64,000 nt of DNA from Gammaproteobacteria bacterium (GTDB taxonomy: Bacteria > Pseudomonadota > Gammaproteobacteria > SZUA-152): contig JAOUJW010000002.1 in NCBI GenBank assembly GCA_029882975.1, positions 186,001 to 250,000 on the forward strand, read 5' to 3'. Shown piece after piece: positions 45,025-54,203 of the stretch; position 1 is the first letter of the stretch, and each line of letters starts with the position of its first letter. The translations under genes were made by a program, and so were the position numbers. The notes beneath the pieces were generated by a model. The model did not search any database and was not told where the DNA came from. It saw nothing but the letters and a program-made list of their open reading frames with translations.

Positions 45025-47328
45025 TTTAATAGCTTTCGCTATTTCCTGTCGTTCCTGTTCAATTATTTGTTGGTAAATGGGGTGGTAGTTATAGGCATTG
45101 AGCAACACCACGGATACCACATAAAGCACACCCAGAGAAACAGCCCAACGCACCAATCTCTGCGCCCGTGTGTTTTCTTCCCGACTCTCTATGGCATCTT
45201 GGCAAAACCGGGACAACCAAACCAGTCTTTCCAATTCATCTGTTTGAATCACTTTCGCCTTACGTTCAGCCACTAATTTCTTTGTCTGGGTTAATATTTC
45301 ATCCTGGCTTTTGAGTATGTCCGAGTCAGCCCCTTTCTTTGTCAAGGGTGCATCATTTTTTGTGACCTGGTAATACAAATGTTGCATTAAGTGATTGAGA
45401 CCGAAATTCAGTACCACAAAGGCATCGGCCACTATGGCGAAATATTTGGACAAAAGAAAATTGTAGGGTTTTCGTTGTACGCCTTTTTTGTAACGAAAAT
45501 AAAAATAGAGCGTTGAGAAAACATCATCGCGGCGCAACAAGCCGCCGAATTTATGCAGCAGGGTACCAAACAAGAAATCACGGTCATGCTCACTGGAATC
45601 ATCCACTTCCGCTTCGATATCATAGCGGTCGTGCTTGAAAGAATTGTCAATCAACAACTGCGCGACAATTTCCATTTCATCGCGATTATCCGACATTAAA
45701 GAGGGAAATTGGTCCTTACCTGCCAACTGGGGTAACACCACCCCTTCCAACACGTTTGCGGAATTTCGTAAACCTTGTGTACGCGCCCCGGCGCCTCGCT
45801 CAAGCCTCCCCTCTATCTCCCGCTCAACCGTCCTTTCAAAGAAGTACCGCACAGACTGAAAAGCCTTTTCCCGTTTTCTATCGGCGCGCGGCGTTTGCCG
45901 TTTTCGGGTTTGTGTCTGTGGGGCCAGATTGGCAACTAACTGTAGTAAGCTTTCCTGGCGCACAATGGTACCGAAGGATTTTTTAACATAGACGGAGGTT
46001 TCCTGAGGATTAAAATCATCAATATCCCCCAGAGCAAATTTAATCAAATCCTTTTCAATGGCGATTCTCGGACGACTGAATCCACCGCCATAAAAGATCA
46101 CACCCCTGTGTTGTCCTGCCAGGAAAACCACATCATCGACCAGTTTTCGACTCAGACTGACACCATTTCTTTTCAGGTGTGCGATAAAGTACTTGCGTAC
46201 TTTCTCGTTCCACACATTGCTATAGTCCGGCTTCCCCTCTGCCAGCCTCACATCCAGACTCATGGAAAACACATCCAATATCAGCCCGGCCCAATAGAGA
46301 ACGTATAATCCGGACAAGGGAATCAACAACAAAAGAATCACTTCCTGGTTTAAAGAAAACAGCGTACCTACCTGATAAACCCCGTAAAAAAAGCCCGCAT
46401 AGAATAAAAGCAAAAAAGCGGACTTGACAAGCAGCGTGTAGAGACAAGACTGCAACACAGGCAATATGTTCTTAGGCTTAATACGCTCCAAGCCTTGCAA
46501 ATGCGGCACAACAATTTTGTAATTGATAATGAAAAAATAGCCCCAAACCGCACCACCCAGCCCCGTAATAATCCAATGGTAGCCATCAGACACCTTCAAT
46601 ATCACATCGAAAACGGTACCGGCCGCGCTGGTCTCTAACTGGTATTGATAAGCGATCAGCGACAGACAACCAATTACAAACGGATAAAACCAACGCAACA
46701 CGATGCGCGATCTTTCCGGATGTCGCAAAGGTTTGCCGACAAACGAAAGAAAATAAGGAAAAACGGAAAGTATCGCGAGGAAAATCAACAAGCGTATTCT
46801 GGTGTCATTGAATTGATGTTGTTGCTGACCAAACTCAACGGAAACCGAATCGGTTTTGTATTGGCGGTTTTCCAGAATACCGCCTTTTTCCAAAAAAGGC
46901 TTGAATGCTTCAAAAGCCCCCATTCTCAACTTAAGTAAACTGGAACCTTGACCAATAGGAATGGAACCGGTCTTCACCAGAGACTCGTTTTGAACATCGT
47001 ATACTTCATAATCGATGCCGCTAACATCAACGACCGCCAGCATCAATGCATCGACCTGTTGTTTTTTGTAAAGCGCAAGAATGCAGGGCATACGGGGTTT
47101 AAAGCAGTCTTGTTCCTGCGCCAGCTTCTTAAATGGAATCACCCGCTCGTAACCGGACAAGTCTTTATAGACATTGTTTTCCAGGGCATTAACCACCCAG
47201 TCTTTTTGCCCCGCAGCCGTAAAACTGACCACAAACTTTCCAGTGACAATATCGTCCTCAGCTACCACCCTCCCGTTCAACAGGATAATTATGCAAGCAA
47301 AAGCAAGTAAGAGAAATGAACGACTCAA
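45010..47328 (-). CDS. Large membrane protein heading the stator operon (C-terminus altered by insertion)
   Basis: The 772-residue protein has a signal peptide (to VVAED) and a periplasmic domain (about 25-175). At least five transmembrane helices follow between 178 and 345. A long soluble region (about 350-730, with basic and acidic coiled parts) and a last helix near 735-755 complete it. No family is recognised. It starts at TTG, the only usable start in frame. The last four residues and the stop come from the end of the inserted element; without it the frame would run on ten more codons into an ATGA overlap with the MotA-like gene. It is first in the operon. Confidence 0.72.
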   Translation of the reverse strand: MSRSFLLLAFACIIILLNGRVVAEDDIVTGKFVVSFTAAGQKDWVVNALENNVYKDLSGYERVIPFKKLAQEQDCFKPRMPCILALYKKQQVDALMLAVVDVSGIDYEVYDVQNESLVKTGSIPIGQGSSLLKLRMGAFEAFKPFLEKGGILENRQYKTDSVSVEFGQQQHQFNDTRIRLLIFLAILSVFPYFLSFVGKPLRHPERSRIVLRWFYPFVIGCLSLIAYQYQLETSAAGTVFDVILKVSDGYHWIITGLGGAVWGYFFIINYKIVVPHLQGLERIKPKNILPVLQSCLYTLLVKSAFLLLFYAGFFYGVYQVGTLFSLNQEVILLLLIPLSGLYVLYWAGLILDVFSMSLDVRLAEGKPDYSNVWNEKVRKYFIAHLKRNGVSLSRKLVDDVVFLAGQHRGVIFYGGGFSRPRIAIEKDLIKFALGDIDDFNPQETSVYVKKSFGTIVRQESLLQLVANLAPQTQTRKRQTPRADRKREKAFQSVRYFFERTVEREIEGRLERGAGARTQGLRNSANVLEGVVLPQLAGKDQFPSLMSDNRDEMEIVAQLLIDNSFKHDRYDIEAEVDDSSEHDRDFLFGTLLHKFGGLLRRDDVFSTLYFYFRYKKGVQRKPYNFLLSKYFAIVADAFVVLNFGLNHLMQHLYYQVTKNDAPLTKKGADSDILKSQDEILTQTKKLVAERKAKVIQTDELERLVWLSRFCQDAIESREENTRAQRLVRWAVSLGVLYVVSVVLLNAYNYHPIYQQIIEQERQEIAKAIKGTSD

Positions 47329-47363
47329 TATAAAAACGCTTCAATCAATGTTAAGCAGAAAGA

Positions 47364-47388
47364 CCTGGATTAACTTTGGTTAACCAGG
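47364..47388. promoter_or_regulatory. Imperfect dyad upstream of the stator operon
   Basis: CCTGGATTAAC and GTTAACCAGG form an inverted repeat with one bulged base, 36-60 bp before the first gene's start. It could be an operator. Its words TTAAC and TTGG recur in the 15-bp repeats at the operon's end. Confidence 0.4.
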
Positions 47389-47612
47389 ACAAAGCGGAGA
47401 AGACTTGCAAAAGCCTTCGGCAACGGGAAAACGTTTTTAATTTATAGTATTGGATTGAAACATGTCAAATCTGAGACCATCGACCGACTTAGATACTGTA
47501 TCATGTTGTTTTTATTGGTTATTAATAAGGGCGCAATAAACTTTCCACTTGGCTGGCAACGGTTCCAAACGCGTTTTCCCACCAGGAAATATTGGATTCT
47601 AATTCCTTTGCA

Positions 47613-47641
47613 CAAAAAGGCGGGTGCTCCACGAGCCCGCC
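47613..47641 (-). terminator. Intrinsic terminator on the minus strand
   Basis: On the minus strand GGCGGGCTC, a short loop and GAGCACCCGCC-like arms are followed by TTTTTG. It ends a leftward transcript from the gap to its right. The rest of the 47,329-48,000 gap shows nothing else that I can support. Confidence 0.5.
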
Positions 47642-47706
47642 CTATCAAATCGCCGACCTTGATCGAACTTAGCACGTCATAGGCACGGCTCGCTTTTACG
47701 ATTCAA

Positions 47707-47865
47707 TTAGAAAGGAACCGGAGTGGAATCCCGTTGTAGCCGAAATTTCATCTGACGAGCATAGCGTGCATTAACGGATACCCTCACACAGAGCTTAACA
47801 GCACGCTCAATTTTCGGGCAGTAAGCAGAGAAAATCGCACCCCATACCGCTTGGGACAACAACAT
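47707..47865 (-). CDS. Possible 52-residue protein
   Basis: A frame on the minus strand from ATG 47865 codes for 52 residues, basic in its second half (VNARYARQMKFRLQRD) with a hydrophobic start. A weak AGG lies upstream, and a terminator follows 66 bp after its stop. It could equally be a remnant of a longer gene. There is no family evidence. Confidence 0.2.
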   Translation of the reverse strand: MLLSQAVWGAIFSAYCPKIERAVKLCVRVSVNARYARQMKFRLQRDSTPVPF

Positions 47866-48000
47866 AGCTGAAACCTAAGCTGAGAAGGTATCCTCCGAGC
47901 CCGGTTGTCTGATCCTTCAATTTTTCCTGGCTAGCAAAGGGGCATAGTTTCTGCATACGTAAATAAATTTCCCCCAACCAAATTGCTACCGGATTTCTCA

Positions 48001-50970
48001 ATGGACTCAAAATTTAGGATAGCTTTACTTTTGCTGTTCACTATCTCTGGCTTCAGCGGTTTAATATATGAATCTATTTGGGCACACTATTTAAAATTGC
48101 TTCTCGGGCATGCTGCCTACGCGCAAACTCTTGTTTTACTCATTTTTATGGGGGGCATGACCATTGGCGCATTTGTTGTTGCCCGGTTTACTACCAAAAT
48201 ACAAAATCCACTATTAATTTATGCATTAGCCGAAGGAATAATTGGGATTCTTGCCATTACCTTCCACCAGTACTTCACTGGAACTATGTCGGTTATTTTT
48301 GAAACCATTGTGCCGGTACTGGATAGCAGCGCTTCCATTACGTTAACAAAATGGACGTTGGCGGGATTATTGATCTTACCCCAATCCATCCTGCTAGGCA
48401 CGACATTCCCCCTTATGAGTGCATCCATAATCAGAATATCACCTGAACAATCAGGAAAAACCTTAGGAGCCCTCTACTTCACTAACAGTATTGGGGCCGC
48501 AATGGGGGTGCTCGCAGGAGTTTTCATATTCATTCCAAGCTTGGGGCTACCGGGCGCAATATTGATCGCCGGAATCCTTAACGTACTACTGGCTTTGATC
48601 ACATGGAAAATTTCAACTGTCATAGGAAATCATGGTACCGCAGCAACAATAGAAGACAAAAAGCAACATGTCGGAGAACCTTCAAACAAAATTCAAATTT
48701 TGCTCGCAGTAGCTTTATTAACGGGCACAGCTTCATTTTTCTATGAAATAGCATGGATCAGAATGTTAAGCATGGTTCTAAGCTCGACAATGCAGGCATT
48801 CGAGCTAATGCTAAGCGCTTTTATCACCGGCTTGGCATTTGGAGGCCTGTGGATCAACCGTAGAATAAAACAGATTTCTTCACCAATAAAATATGTAGCT
48901 AATGTGCAAATACTAATGGGTATTTGTGCCCTATTGACTATCCCGGCATACCACTACACCTTTGACTTTATGAGCTTCATCATGGGCGGGTTAAACAAGT
49001 CAGAAAATGGATATTTATTTTTCACCCTTGTTAGCCATAGTATAGCGCTTGCAATTATGATCCCAACCACATTCCTTGCAGGAATGACTTTACCATTAAT
49101 CACATACAGTTTAATTAATACAACTGCAGGTGAGAAAAACATCGGCAAAGTTTATGCCTTCAACACATTAGGCGCAATCATAGGTATCACACTTGCGGTA
49201 CATTTAGTTATGCCATATTCCGGTGTGAAATGGTTAATTGAAATGGGAGCCTTAATAGACATTTCAATTGGCACTGCAATTTTGTTTATATTTTTTGCGC
49301 AAAAGCAAAAACTGGAGAGACATCATAAAACTGCAATTGCTACTGCTTTTGGAGTTAGCATTATAGTCGCTATTTTCGCAACACCAGATTTCAAGAAAAT
49401 CAACTCTGGCGTATATCGAACGGGAAAATCAAGCCAGGATGATGAGATAATTTTTCATAGAGATGGAAAAACCGCTTCAATTTCGGTTAGCAAGTCCGCG
49501 GCAGGAGATGTAATAATAAAAACAAACGGAAAAGTTGATGCAAAAATAGCCGCCTCACACACTGAGGCGTCTATGGATGAAACAACCATGGTAATAACCG
49601 CTGCAGTTCCACTGGCTCTAAATAAAGATATCAAAACGGTAGCCAATATAGGTATGGGCTCAGGCCTAACAAGTCATGTTTTATTGGGCGCAGCACAAAT
49701 ACAGCAAGTGGACACAATAGAAATTGAACCGGCTATCGTCGAGGGTGCACAACTATTTGGCGACACCGTTTCTAAGGTATACCATGATCCACGCAGCCAT
49801 ATACATTACGAAGATGCCAAAACTTTCTTTTCAAGCCGAAAGTCCAAATATGACTTAATCGTCTCAGAACCCTCTAATCCCTGGGTAAGTGGCGTCGCCA
49901 GCTTATTTACCGACGAGTTCTACACACAGATCAAAACGCATCTTTCAGATGACGGCCTATTTACTCAATGGTTACAATTATATGAAACGAACTTCAAAAT
50001 ATTATCATCTATCTTTGTCGCCCTTGATAATAATTTTGAAGACTACGCCGTTTTTAATACCGATGACGCAAACATCATCATTGTGGCGAGCAAAAAACCC
50101 CGCTCATGGAAAATAGATAGATGGATTTTTAAAGAACCAGGATTAGCAAACAACTTAAAACGAGTAAACATTAGCAACGAATATGATCTCGAATATCGCC
50201 GTATTGGTGATAAAAAAACACTACGAGCATTTTTTAGTTCATTTGGCGCTCCAGTGAATTCAGACTATTTTCCCTACGTCGGATTAAATGCTCCAAAAAG
50301 CCGTTACTTAACAGAGAGCACCGTAGAATTAACCTGGTTACATTTAAACCCGATTCCACTTCTTGAAATAACGCAAAAACGACCCGCAGCAAACTGGGAT
50401 AAATCTACCCCAACAAACGCATTCACACGATCAGAAAAAGAATATTTTGCTCGAAATACAGCAACTGCCATTTTGGAAAAAACAGATTCGCCCCTAATGC
50501 TGCCCCCTGGAATCGAAGAAGCTATAAGAGTATTACAATTGGAATCCTCTAATTGCTCTGACTATTCCAATCGTGAATTTCTTTTGACAAACAGCGCCTA
50601 CAAACTAGCAGTGACAATCAATCCTTTTACCAGCCCCAAAATTGCAGATCAGGTCTGGAAAACATTACTTAACAGCAAATGCTATAATAGATTCCCTAAA
50701 AACACGAAAAATTGGTTCAACATGTTCCATGCCGTCGGGACACGCGATTACAATTCCATTATTAACTTTTCCCAGTCAATATTGGAGACACAGAATCATT
50801 TACCGCAACAAGGTTTAGACTATGCGCTGTTAGCAGGCTTAACCGCCAGCATTGCTTTAAACGACAGAAAACAAGCGTCTAAGTTTATTGAGTTTTCGCT
50901 AAAACTTTCAAACTGGAAATCAAATCCCTCCCTGGCAGCTCGATTTCTTCTTAGCCAACTAAAGCAATAA
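48001..50970 (+). CDS. Fused multi-helix membrane/spermidine-synthase-like protein
   Basis: The 989-residue protein has about 12-14 transmembrane helices in the first 470 residues (start FSGLIYESIWAHYLKLLLGHAAYAQTLVL, repeated as TASFFYEIAWIRMLSMVLSSTMQAFELML). A spermidine-synthase-like Rossmann domain follows (VANIGMGSGLTSHVLLG, VDTIEIEPAIVEGA, YDLIVSEPSNPWVSGVASLFT) and then an unassigned C-terminal 250 residues. Such fusions are widespread, but the substrate is unproven. The gene is visibly more AT-rich than its neighbours and sits beside an integrated element, so recent acquisition is possible. ATG 48001 is preferred to a TTG six codons upstream. Confidence 0.85.
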   Translation: MDSKFRIALLLLFTISGFSGLIYESIWAHYLKLLLGHAAYAQTLVLLIFMGGMTIGAFVVARFTTKIQNPLLIYALAEGIIGILAITFHQYFTGTMSVIFETIVPVLDSSASITLTKWTLAGLLILPQSILLGTTFPLMSASIIRISPEQSGKTLGALYFTNSIGAAMGVLAGVFIFIPSLGLPGAILIAGILNVLLALITWKISTVIGNHGTAATIEDKKQHVGEPSNKIQILLAVALLTGTASFFYEIAWIRMLSMVLSSTMQAFELMLSAFITGLAFGGLWINRRIKQISSPIKYVANVQILMGICALLTIPAYHYTFDFMSFIMGGLNKSENGYLFFTLVSHSIALAIMIPTTFLAGMTLPLITYSLINTTAGEKNIGKVYAFNTLGAIIGITLAVHLVMPYSGVKWLIEMGALIDISIGTAILFIFFAQKQKLERHHKTAIATAFGVSIIVAIFATPDFKKINSGVYRTGKSSQDDEIIFHRDGKTASISVSKSAAGDVIIKTNGKVDAKIAASHTEASMDETTMVITAAVPLALNKDIKTVANIGMGSGLTSHVLLGAAQIQQVDTIEIEPAIVEGAQLFGDTVSKVYHDPRSHIHYEDAKTFFSSRKSKYDLIVSEPSNPWVSGVASLFTDEFYTQIKTHLSDDGLFTQWLQLYETNFKILSSIFVALDNNFEDYAVFNTDDANIIIVASKKPRSWKIDRWIFKEPGLANNLKRVNISNEYDLEYRRIGDKKTLRAFFSSFGAPVNSDYFPYVGLNAPKSRYLTESTVELTWLHLNPIPLLEITQKRPAANWDKSTPTNAFTRSEKEYFARNTATAILEKTDSPLMLPPGIEEAIRVLQLESSNCSDYSNREFLLTNSAYKLAVTINPFTSPKIADQVWKTLLNSKCYNRFPKNTKNWFNMFHAVGTRDYNSIINFSQSILETQNHLPQQGLDYALLAGLTASIALNDRKQASKFIEFSLKLSNWKSNPSLAARFLLSQLKQ

Positions 50971-51034
50971 GCAACTGCCACAACCCCTATCCCCCCCCTA
51001 GAGGAAACCGCACTTTCGGTAATTACGCGTTGTA

Positions 51035-51084
51035 CGCGAAGCATGCTTCGCGCGAGGCGAACGCCCGGACAAGGATGTCCGGGC
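51035..51084. repeat. Two strong hairpins in the intergenic region
   Basis: CGCGAAGCATGCTTCGCG (51035-51052) is a perfect 18-bp palindrome. GCCCGGACA-AGGA-TGTCCGGGC (51063-51084) is a perfect 9-bp hairpin. They lie 65 bp after the fused gene's stop and could be a terminator region or a dispersed REP-like repeat. The rest of 50,971-51,233 shows no gene. Confidence 0.6.
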
Positions 51085-51233
51085 TGGGGCTTATTTAGTG
51101 AACTGGAGTCGCGCCATGGATGGCAGGTCGGATTTCTCTATTCGCACGGGGATAGAAAATAACTACGACCGGTGCATAAAAAGCAATCAGCCGGATTATG
51201 GACTTGCACGGATCACAATTGTTTTTCAGAAAA

Positions 51234-51282
51234 TGGAGCTGGCGATAGGATTCGAACCTACGACCGGCTGATTACAAATCAG
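51234..51282 (-). other. Left attachment site: 3' fragment of tRNA-Thr(UGU)
   Basis: Read on the minus strand this is the 3' part of a tRNA: anticodon loop with TGT (CTGA-TTTGTAA-TCAG), variable loop, T arm containing GGTTCGAATCC, acceptor strand CGCCAGC, and an encoded CCA. The D arm and 5' acceptor strand are absent, and the sequence diverges just before the anticodon stem. This is the typical footprint of a tRNA-targeting integrase. The intact tRNA gene should lie at the other end, right of this window. Confidence 0.85.
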
Positions 51283-51422
51283 AGTTTTGGTAATTTCATA
51301 CGATTTCAATAAGTTGCACTCTCAAGAAAATATCTTGGTAGATTATTGGTTTTCTTAATATTTTACCTTGCGAAACCTTTCATTTCCTACCATACTTCTT
51401 TCATCGCATTAAGCACACAAAT

Positions 51423-51477
51423 GTTACCAAAAGTTACCAAATCCGGGAATCAGCCGTTTTATGGAAAATGTTACCAA
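51423..51477. repeat. GTTACCAA repeats next to the integrase start
   Basis: GTTACCAA occurs at 51423-51430, 51433-51440 and 51470-51477, the last inside the start of the integrase gene. An inverted near-copy TTGGTAAT is at 51287-51294. Short direct repeats near att are typical arm-type binding sites of tyrosine integrases. Confidence 0.45.
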
Positions 51478-52768
51478 CAAGAGGGAACCCTACTTCCCAG
51501 AGGAATTTAAGGACGATTACAAGGAATTTGAATTCCGCGACCTAACCCTCCAAAGCAAGAAATTCAAAAGCTTCATTACCGTTTTGGAGAAGGATGTCAC
51601 CTGTAAAGATACCACCGTATCCTACCTCAAGCTGAGGGTGAACCCCGGTGGTGCCATGAGCTTCAGAACCTCCTACCGGGTAAAGGTAGGCCAGTACCAG
51701 GGAACCCTGCGCCATGTCTCCCTTGGCCGCTACCCTTTGGTCTCTATTGTGGATGCCCGGGCAAAAGCCAAAGAAATCCGCGAAGCCGTAGATGCCGGCG
51801 GCGATCCGGTACGGGAGAAGAAAAAGAGCCAGGAAGCCATCGCTTTGAAGTTAGACAATCTGGACAATTCTTATGAAACCATGGTTGAGCAATTTATCAC
51901 CAAGTGGTGTATCCAGAAAAAGAAAAACCGCACCTGGAAGGAAACCAAACGAATCCTACTAAGAGCCGGGAAACAGTGGCTCAAATGGCCCTTACCCGAT
52001 GTGTCAGAAAACCATGTACAGGACGCCCTGGACTCTCTGATAGACGAAAATAAGCCCTACATGGCCAACCGCACATGGCAAGCCTTCAATGTGTTCTTTA
52101 AGTGGGCCAAGCGACGCAAAAAGATCACGAGCAATCCAATGGCCGACATCGAGAAGCCGTTCGACAACGAAGAGCCAACCAAGCGCCCCTGGAACAATGG
52201 CGAGATAAAGAAAATCTGGAGCTCCGCGGAATCCATTGGCGGCATGTATGGCGATTTCATCAAGCTGCTAATGATTATGGGCCAGAGAGTCATGGAAGTT
52301 GCCGCGATGGATGGTGATGAGGTGAACTTCGAAAATGCCACCTGGATACTGCCCAGGGAACGATCCAAGAACAAAAGAGACCACACCTTCCCCCTGCCCC
52401 AGTTAGCCATAGACATCCTAGCGAATCGAGAATTGGAGGAAGACAACCAACATTTTTTCCCAGGCCCAGGCAAGCTTGGCCACTTCATACCGGGGAGTAA
52501 ATTGAAAAACTTGGTAGCAACAAAGTCCGGAGTTACGGACTTTACTTTCAAGCAAGCGAGGGACACGCTACGGACCGAACTGGATAAGTTGAAAATTCCA
52601 GACCATATCAAAATAGCCTGCCTGAACCACACCCCGCAAGACGTAGGATCAAAGAGCTATTCGAGCTATGACTATCTGGCAGAACAGCGGGAGGCTTTTG
52701 ATGCTTGGGCGAAAGTCATTAACGATATCGTGAGCCGCCCTTCCAACGTTGTGGCGATGGAAGCTTGA
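51461..52768 (+). CDS. int: P4-type tyrosine integrase
   Basis: The 435-residue protein has the arm-binding and core-binding domains of P4-like integrases (HVSLGRYPLVSIVDARAKAKEIREAVDAGGDP). Its catalytic domain contains the arginine in MGQRVMEVAAMDGDEV, KQARDTLRTEL, and NHTPQDVGSKSYSSYDY with the nucleophile Tyr. The box-II histidine position appears as Lys (FKQAR), a variation seen in some relatives. It catalyses site-specific integration into the tRNA-Thr gene. It is the first gene inside the element, transcribed away from the attachment site. Confidence 0.92.
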   Translation: MENVTNKREPYFPEEFKDDYKEFEFRDLTLQSKKFKSFITVLEKDVTCKDTTVSYLKLRVNPGGAMSFRTSYRVKVGQYQGTLRHVSLGRYPLVSIVDARAKAKEIREAVDAGGDPVREKKKSQEAIALKLDNLDNSYETMVEQFITKWCIQKKKNRTWKETKRILLRAGKQWLKWPLPDVSENHVQDALDSLIDENKPYMANRTWQAFNVFFKWAKRRKKITSNPMADIEKPFDNEEPTKRPWNNGEIKKIWSSAESIGGMYGDFIKLLMIMGQRVMEVAAMDGDEVNFENATWILPRERSKNKRDHTFPLPQLAIDILANRELEEDNQHFFPGPGKLGHFIPGSKLKNLVATKSGVTDFTFKQARDTLRTELDKLKIPDHIKIACLNHTPQDVGSKSYSSYDYLAEQREAFDAWAKVINDIVSRPSNVVAMEA

Positions 52769-52770
52769 CC

Positions 52771-53514
52771 ATGGAACCAATGGACCCCGAATTTAGTGCA
52801 GACACAAGAAAACGAATCACCGATAGATATTGTAAAGAACGAAGCAAAAAAAGGGACTGGGACTGGAAGGATGAGGCCGCAGTGTTTACAAAAACACTTG
52901 AAGGCTATGCCAATGCAATTCCCGAGCTTCAGCGCGTAGCCCTACCCGAACAGCAGAAGCGCAAAGAAAATTTAACCTCAATACGTGGAACGCTTACCAA
53001 ATTGGCTGATAGTTTAAACCAATTGGATTCTAACGCATTGGGATGGATGACCTACTACGCATTGCAGAACCTCGAAAAGGAAATTGATGTAGAAAAGCTA
53101 ATGCGTCCCTACATTAAACCATTGGACGAAATTCTTGCACACGACCGAGGGGAAGAACCCAAAGGGAAGCTAAACCATCAAACGGCCATGGAATATGCTT
53201 ACTATGAGGGGCGTCCAGCATTAGTTCAATTGTTGTCCACACTAGCCACAGGAGCAGCTAAAACCGAGAAAAATTTACCGGTGGGCAATTATAATATCAA
53301 CCTCAAAACCGCGCTCGCGTTGGAACGCACTTTTTGGGAACATAGACTGAATTTCACAACTTCAAATACAGGGTTTGCAGGAATCTGTCTTCAAGCCATT
53401 TTTTCACTAGGCGGCGTCGAAGTGAAAAGCGTTTCATACTGGCTGGGTCTTGCCAAAAATAACAAAGAATCAATGTTTTACTGGGCTGCCGAACAAACCG
53501 AAAAAACTTCATAA
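52771..53514 (+). CDS. Hypothetical protein, element cargo
   Basis: The 247-residue protein is mostly helical and charged (WDWKDEAAVFTKTLEGYANAIPELQRVALPEQQKRKENL, LATGAAKTEKNLPVGNYNINLKTALALERTFWEHR). There are no signal peptide or membrane helices. It begins 2 bp after the integrase stop. No recognised domain. Genes in this position between int and alpA-like genes are often accessory cargo, including anti-phage genes, but nothing here proves it. Confidence 0.55.
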   Translation: MEPMDPEFSADTRKRITDRYCKERSKKRDWDWKDEAAVFTKTLEGYANAIPELQRVALPEQQKRKENLTSIRGTLTKLADSLNQLDSNALGWMTYYALQNLEKEIDVEKLMRPYIKPLDEILAHDRGEEPKGKLNHQTAMEYAYYEGRPALVQLLSTLATGAAKTEKNLPVGNYNINLKTALALERTFWEHRLNFTTSNTGFAGICLQAIFSLGGVEVKSVSYWLGLAKNNKESMFYWAAEQTEKTS

Positions 53515-53623
53515 AATCTCACGAAAAATTTCGTCCCGGTTTTGCTATCCACACCACACCCTCTTTTCTAATATTTCCTCAGCTTGAATTTAATTTAACT
53601 TACTTACTTGATGAGGTGCACAT

Positions 53624-53833
53624 ATGAATTTTGGTCGCAATGTATGGCCCGGAGAAGTTGTACTGGCTTGGGAGCGGAAACAAGGTCTAGAGACTGCCGA
53701 CGAACTACCTCCATTTGTTAATCAACAATTCCTAGAAAAGCGCTATAACCGGAGTTCCGTGACCATGTGGCGATGGGTGCAAAGCGGTTACTTTCCCGCA
53801 CCTAAAAAGCTTGGTGTATGTAACCATGCCTAA
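53624..53833 (+). CDS. AlpA-like DNA-binding protein
   Basis: The 69-residue protein contains an AlpA/MerR-type helix-turn-helix: FLEKRYNRSSVTMWRWVQSGYFPAPKKLG. AlpA proteins regulate integrase and excision in P4-like and CP4 elements. It lies 110 bp downstream of the cargo gene and has its own Shine-Dalgarno (GATGAGGT). The C-terminus is shorter than usual AlpA. It probably acts as excisionase or activator. Confidence 0.7.
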   Translation: MNFGRNVWPGEVVLAWERKQGLETADELPPFVNQQFLEKRYNRSSVTMWRWVQSGYFPAPKKLGVCNHA

Positions 53834-54203
53834 CACTGCTGCCCGGATCCACCAAGCGTGGAAAAATACCAATCGGTTGCCGCCTTATGGCAAGCACCTC
53901 GATCCGAAACGCCGCGAGATCTGGGTGTACGCCGGGACCAATGCTTGGCAAGCGGCACGAGATAACTCCACGCGCTCGCCCCTTGTACTGCCGGCCGAGG
54001 AAAATCCGAATTCTTTTTCCTGGCCTGTCCGCGGTAAGGAAGTGACGGTCGTGGTGGCCGGGGATACCGTGGAGTTGGACCTGCTCCGTCTGGCCCGCCA
54101 GTTATTGATAGACGGCGCGACGGTGGTTCGCGTCTTGGAGCCACCGCCAATCGATGACGATCACCCGACAATGAACATGGCAGTATTCCAGGATAGGCCG
54201 TAA
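53826..54203 (+). CDS. Hypothetical element protein
   Basis: The 125-residue protein overlaps the AlpA-like gene by 8 bp and ends in a TAATG overlap with the ATPase gene, so it is translationally coupled. It has a basic N-terminal half and a hydrophobic stretch VTVVVAGDTVELDLLRLARQLL, vaguely Toprim-like, too weak to name. No function is claimed. Confidence 0.55.
   Translation: MPNTAARIHQAWKNTNRLPPYGKHLDPKRREIWVYAGTNAWQAARDNSTRSPLVLPAEENPNSFSWPVRGKEVTVVVAGDTVELDLLRLARQLLIDGATVVRVLEPPPIDDDHPTMNMAVFQDRP

Noticed and set aside
44792-45029. Short plus-strand frames inside the small inverted-repeat element
   Set aside because: They cover the whole element with its hairpins and show no transposase motif.
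51234-51282. Complete tRNA-Thr gene
   Set aside because: Only the anticodon arm to CCA is present; the D arm and 5' acceptor strand are missing.
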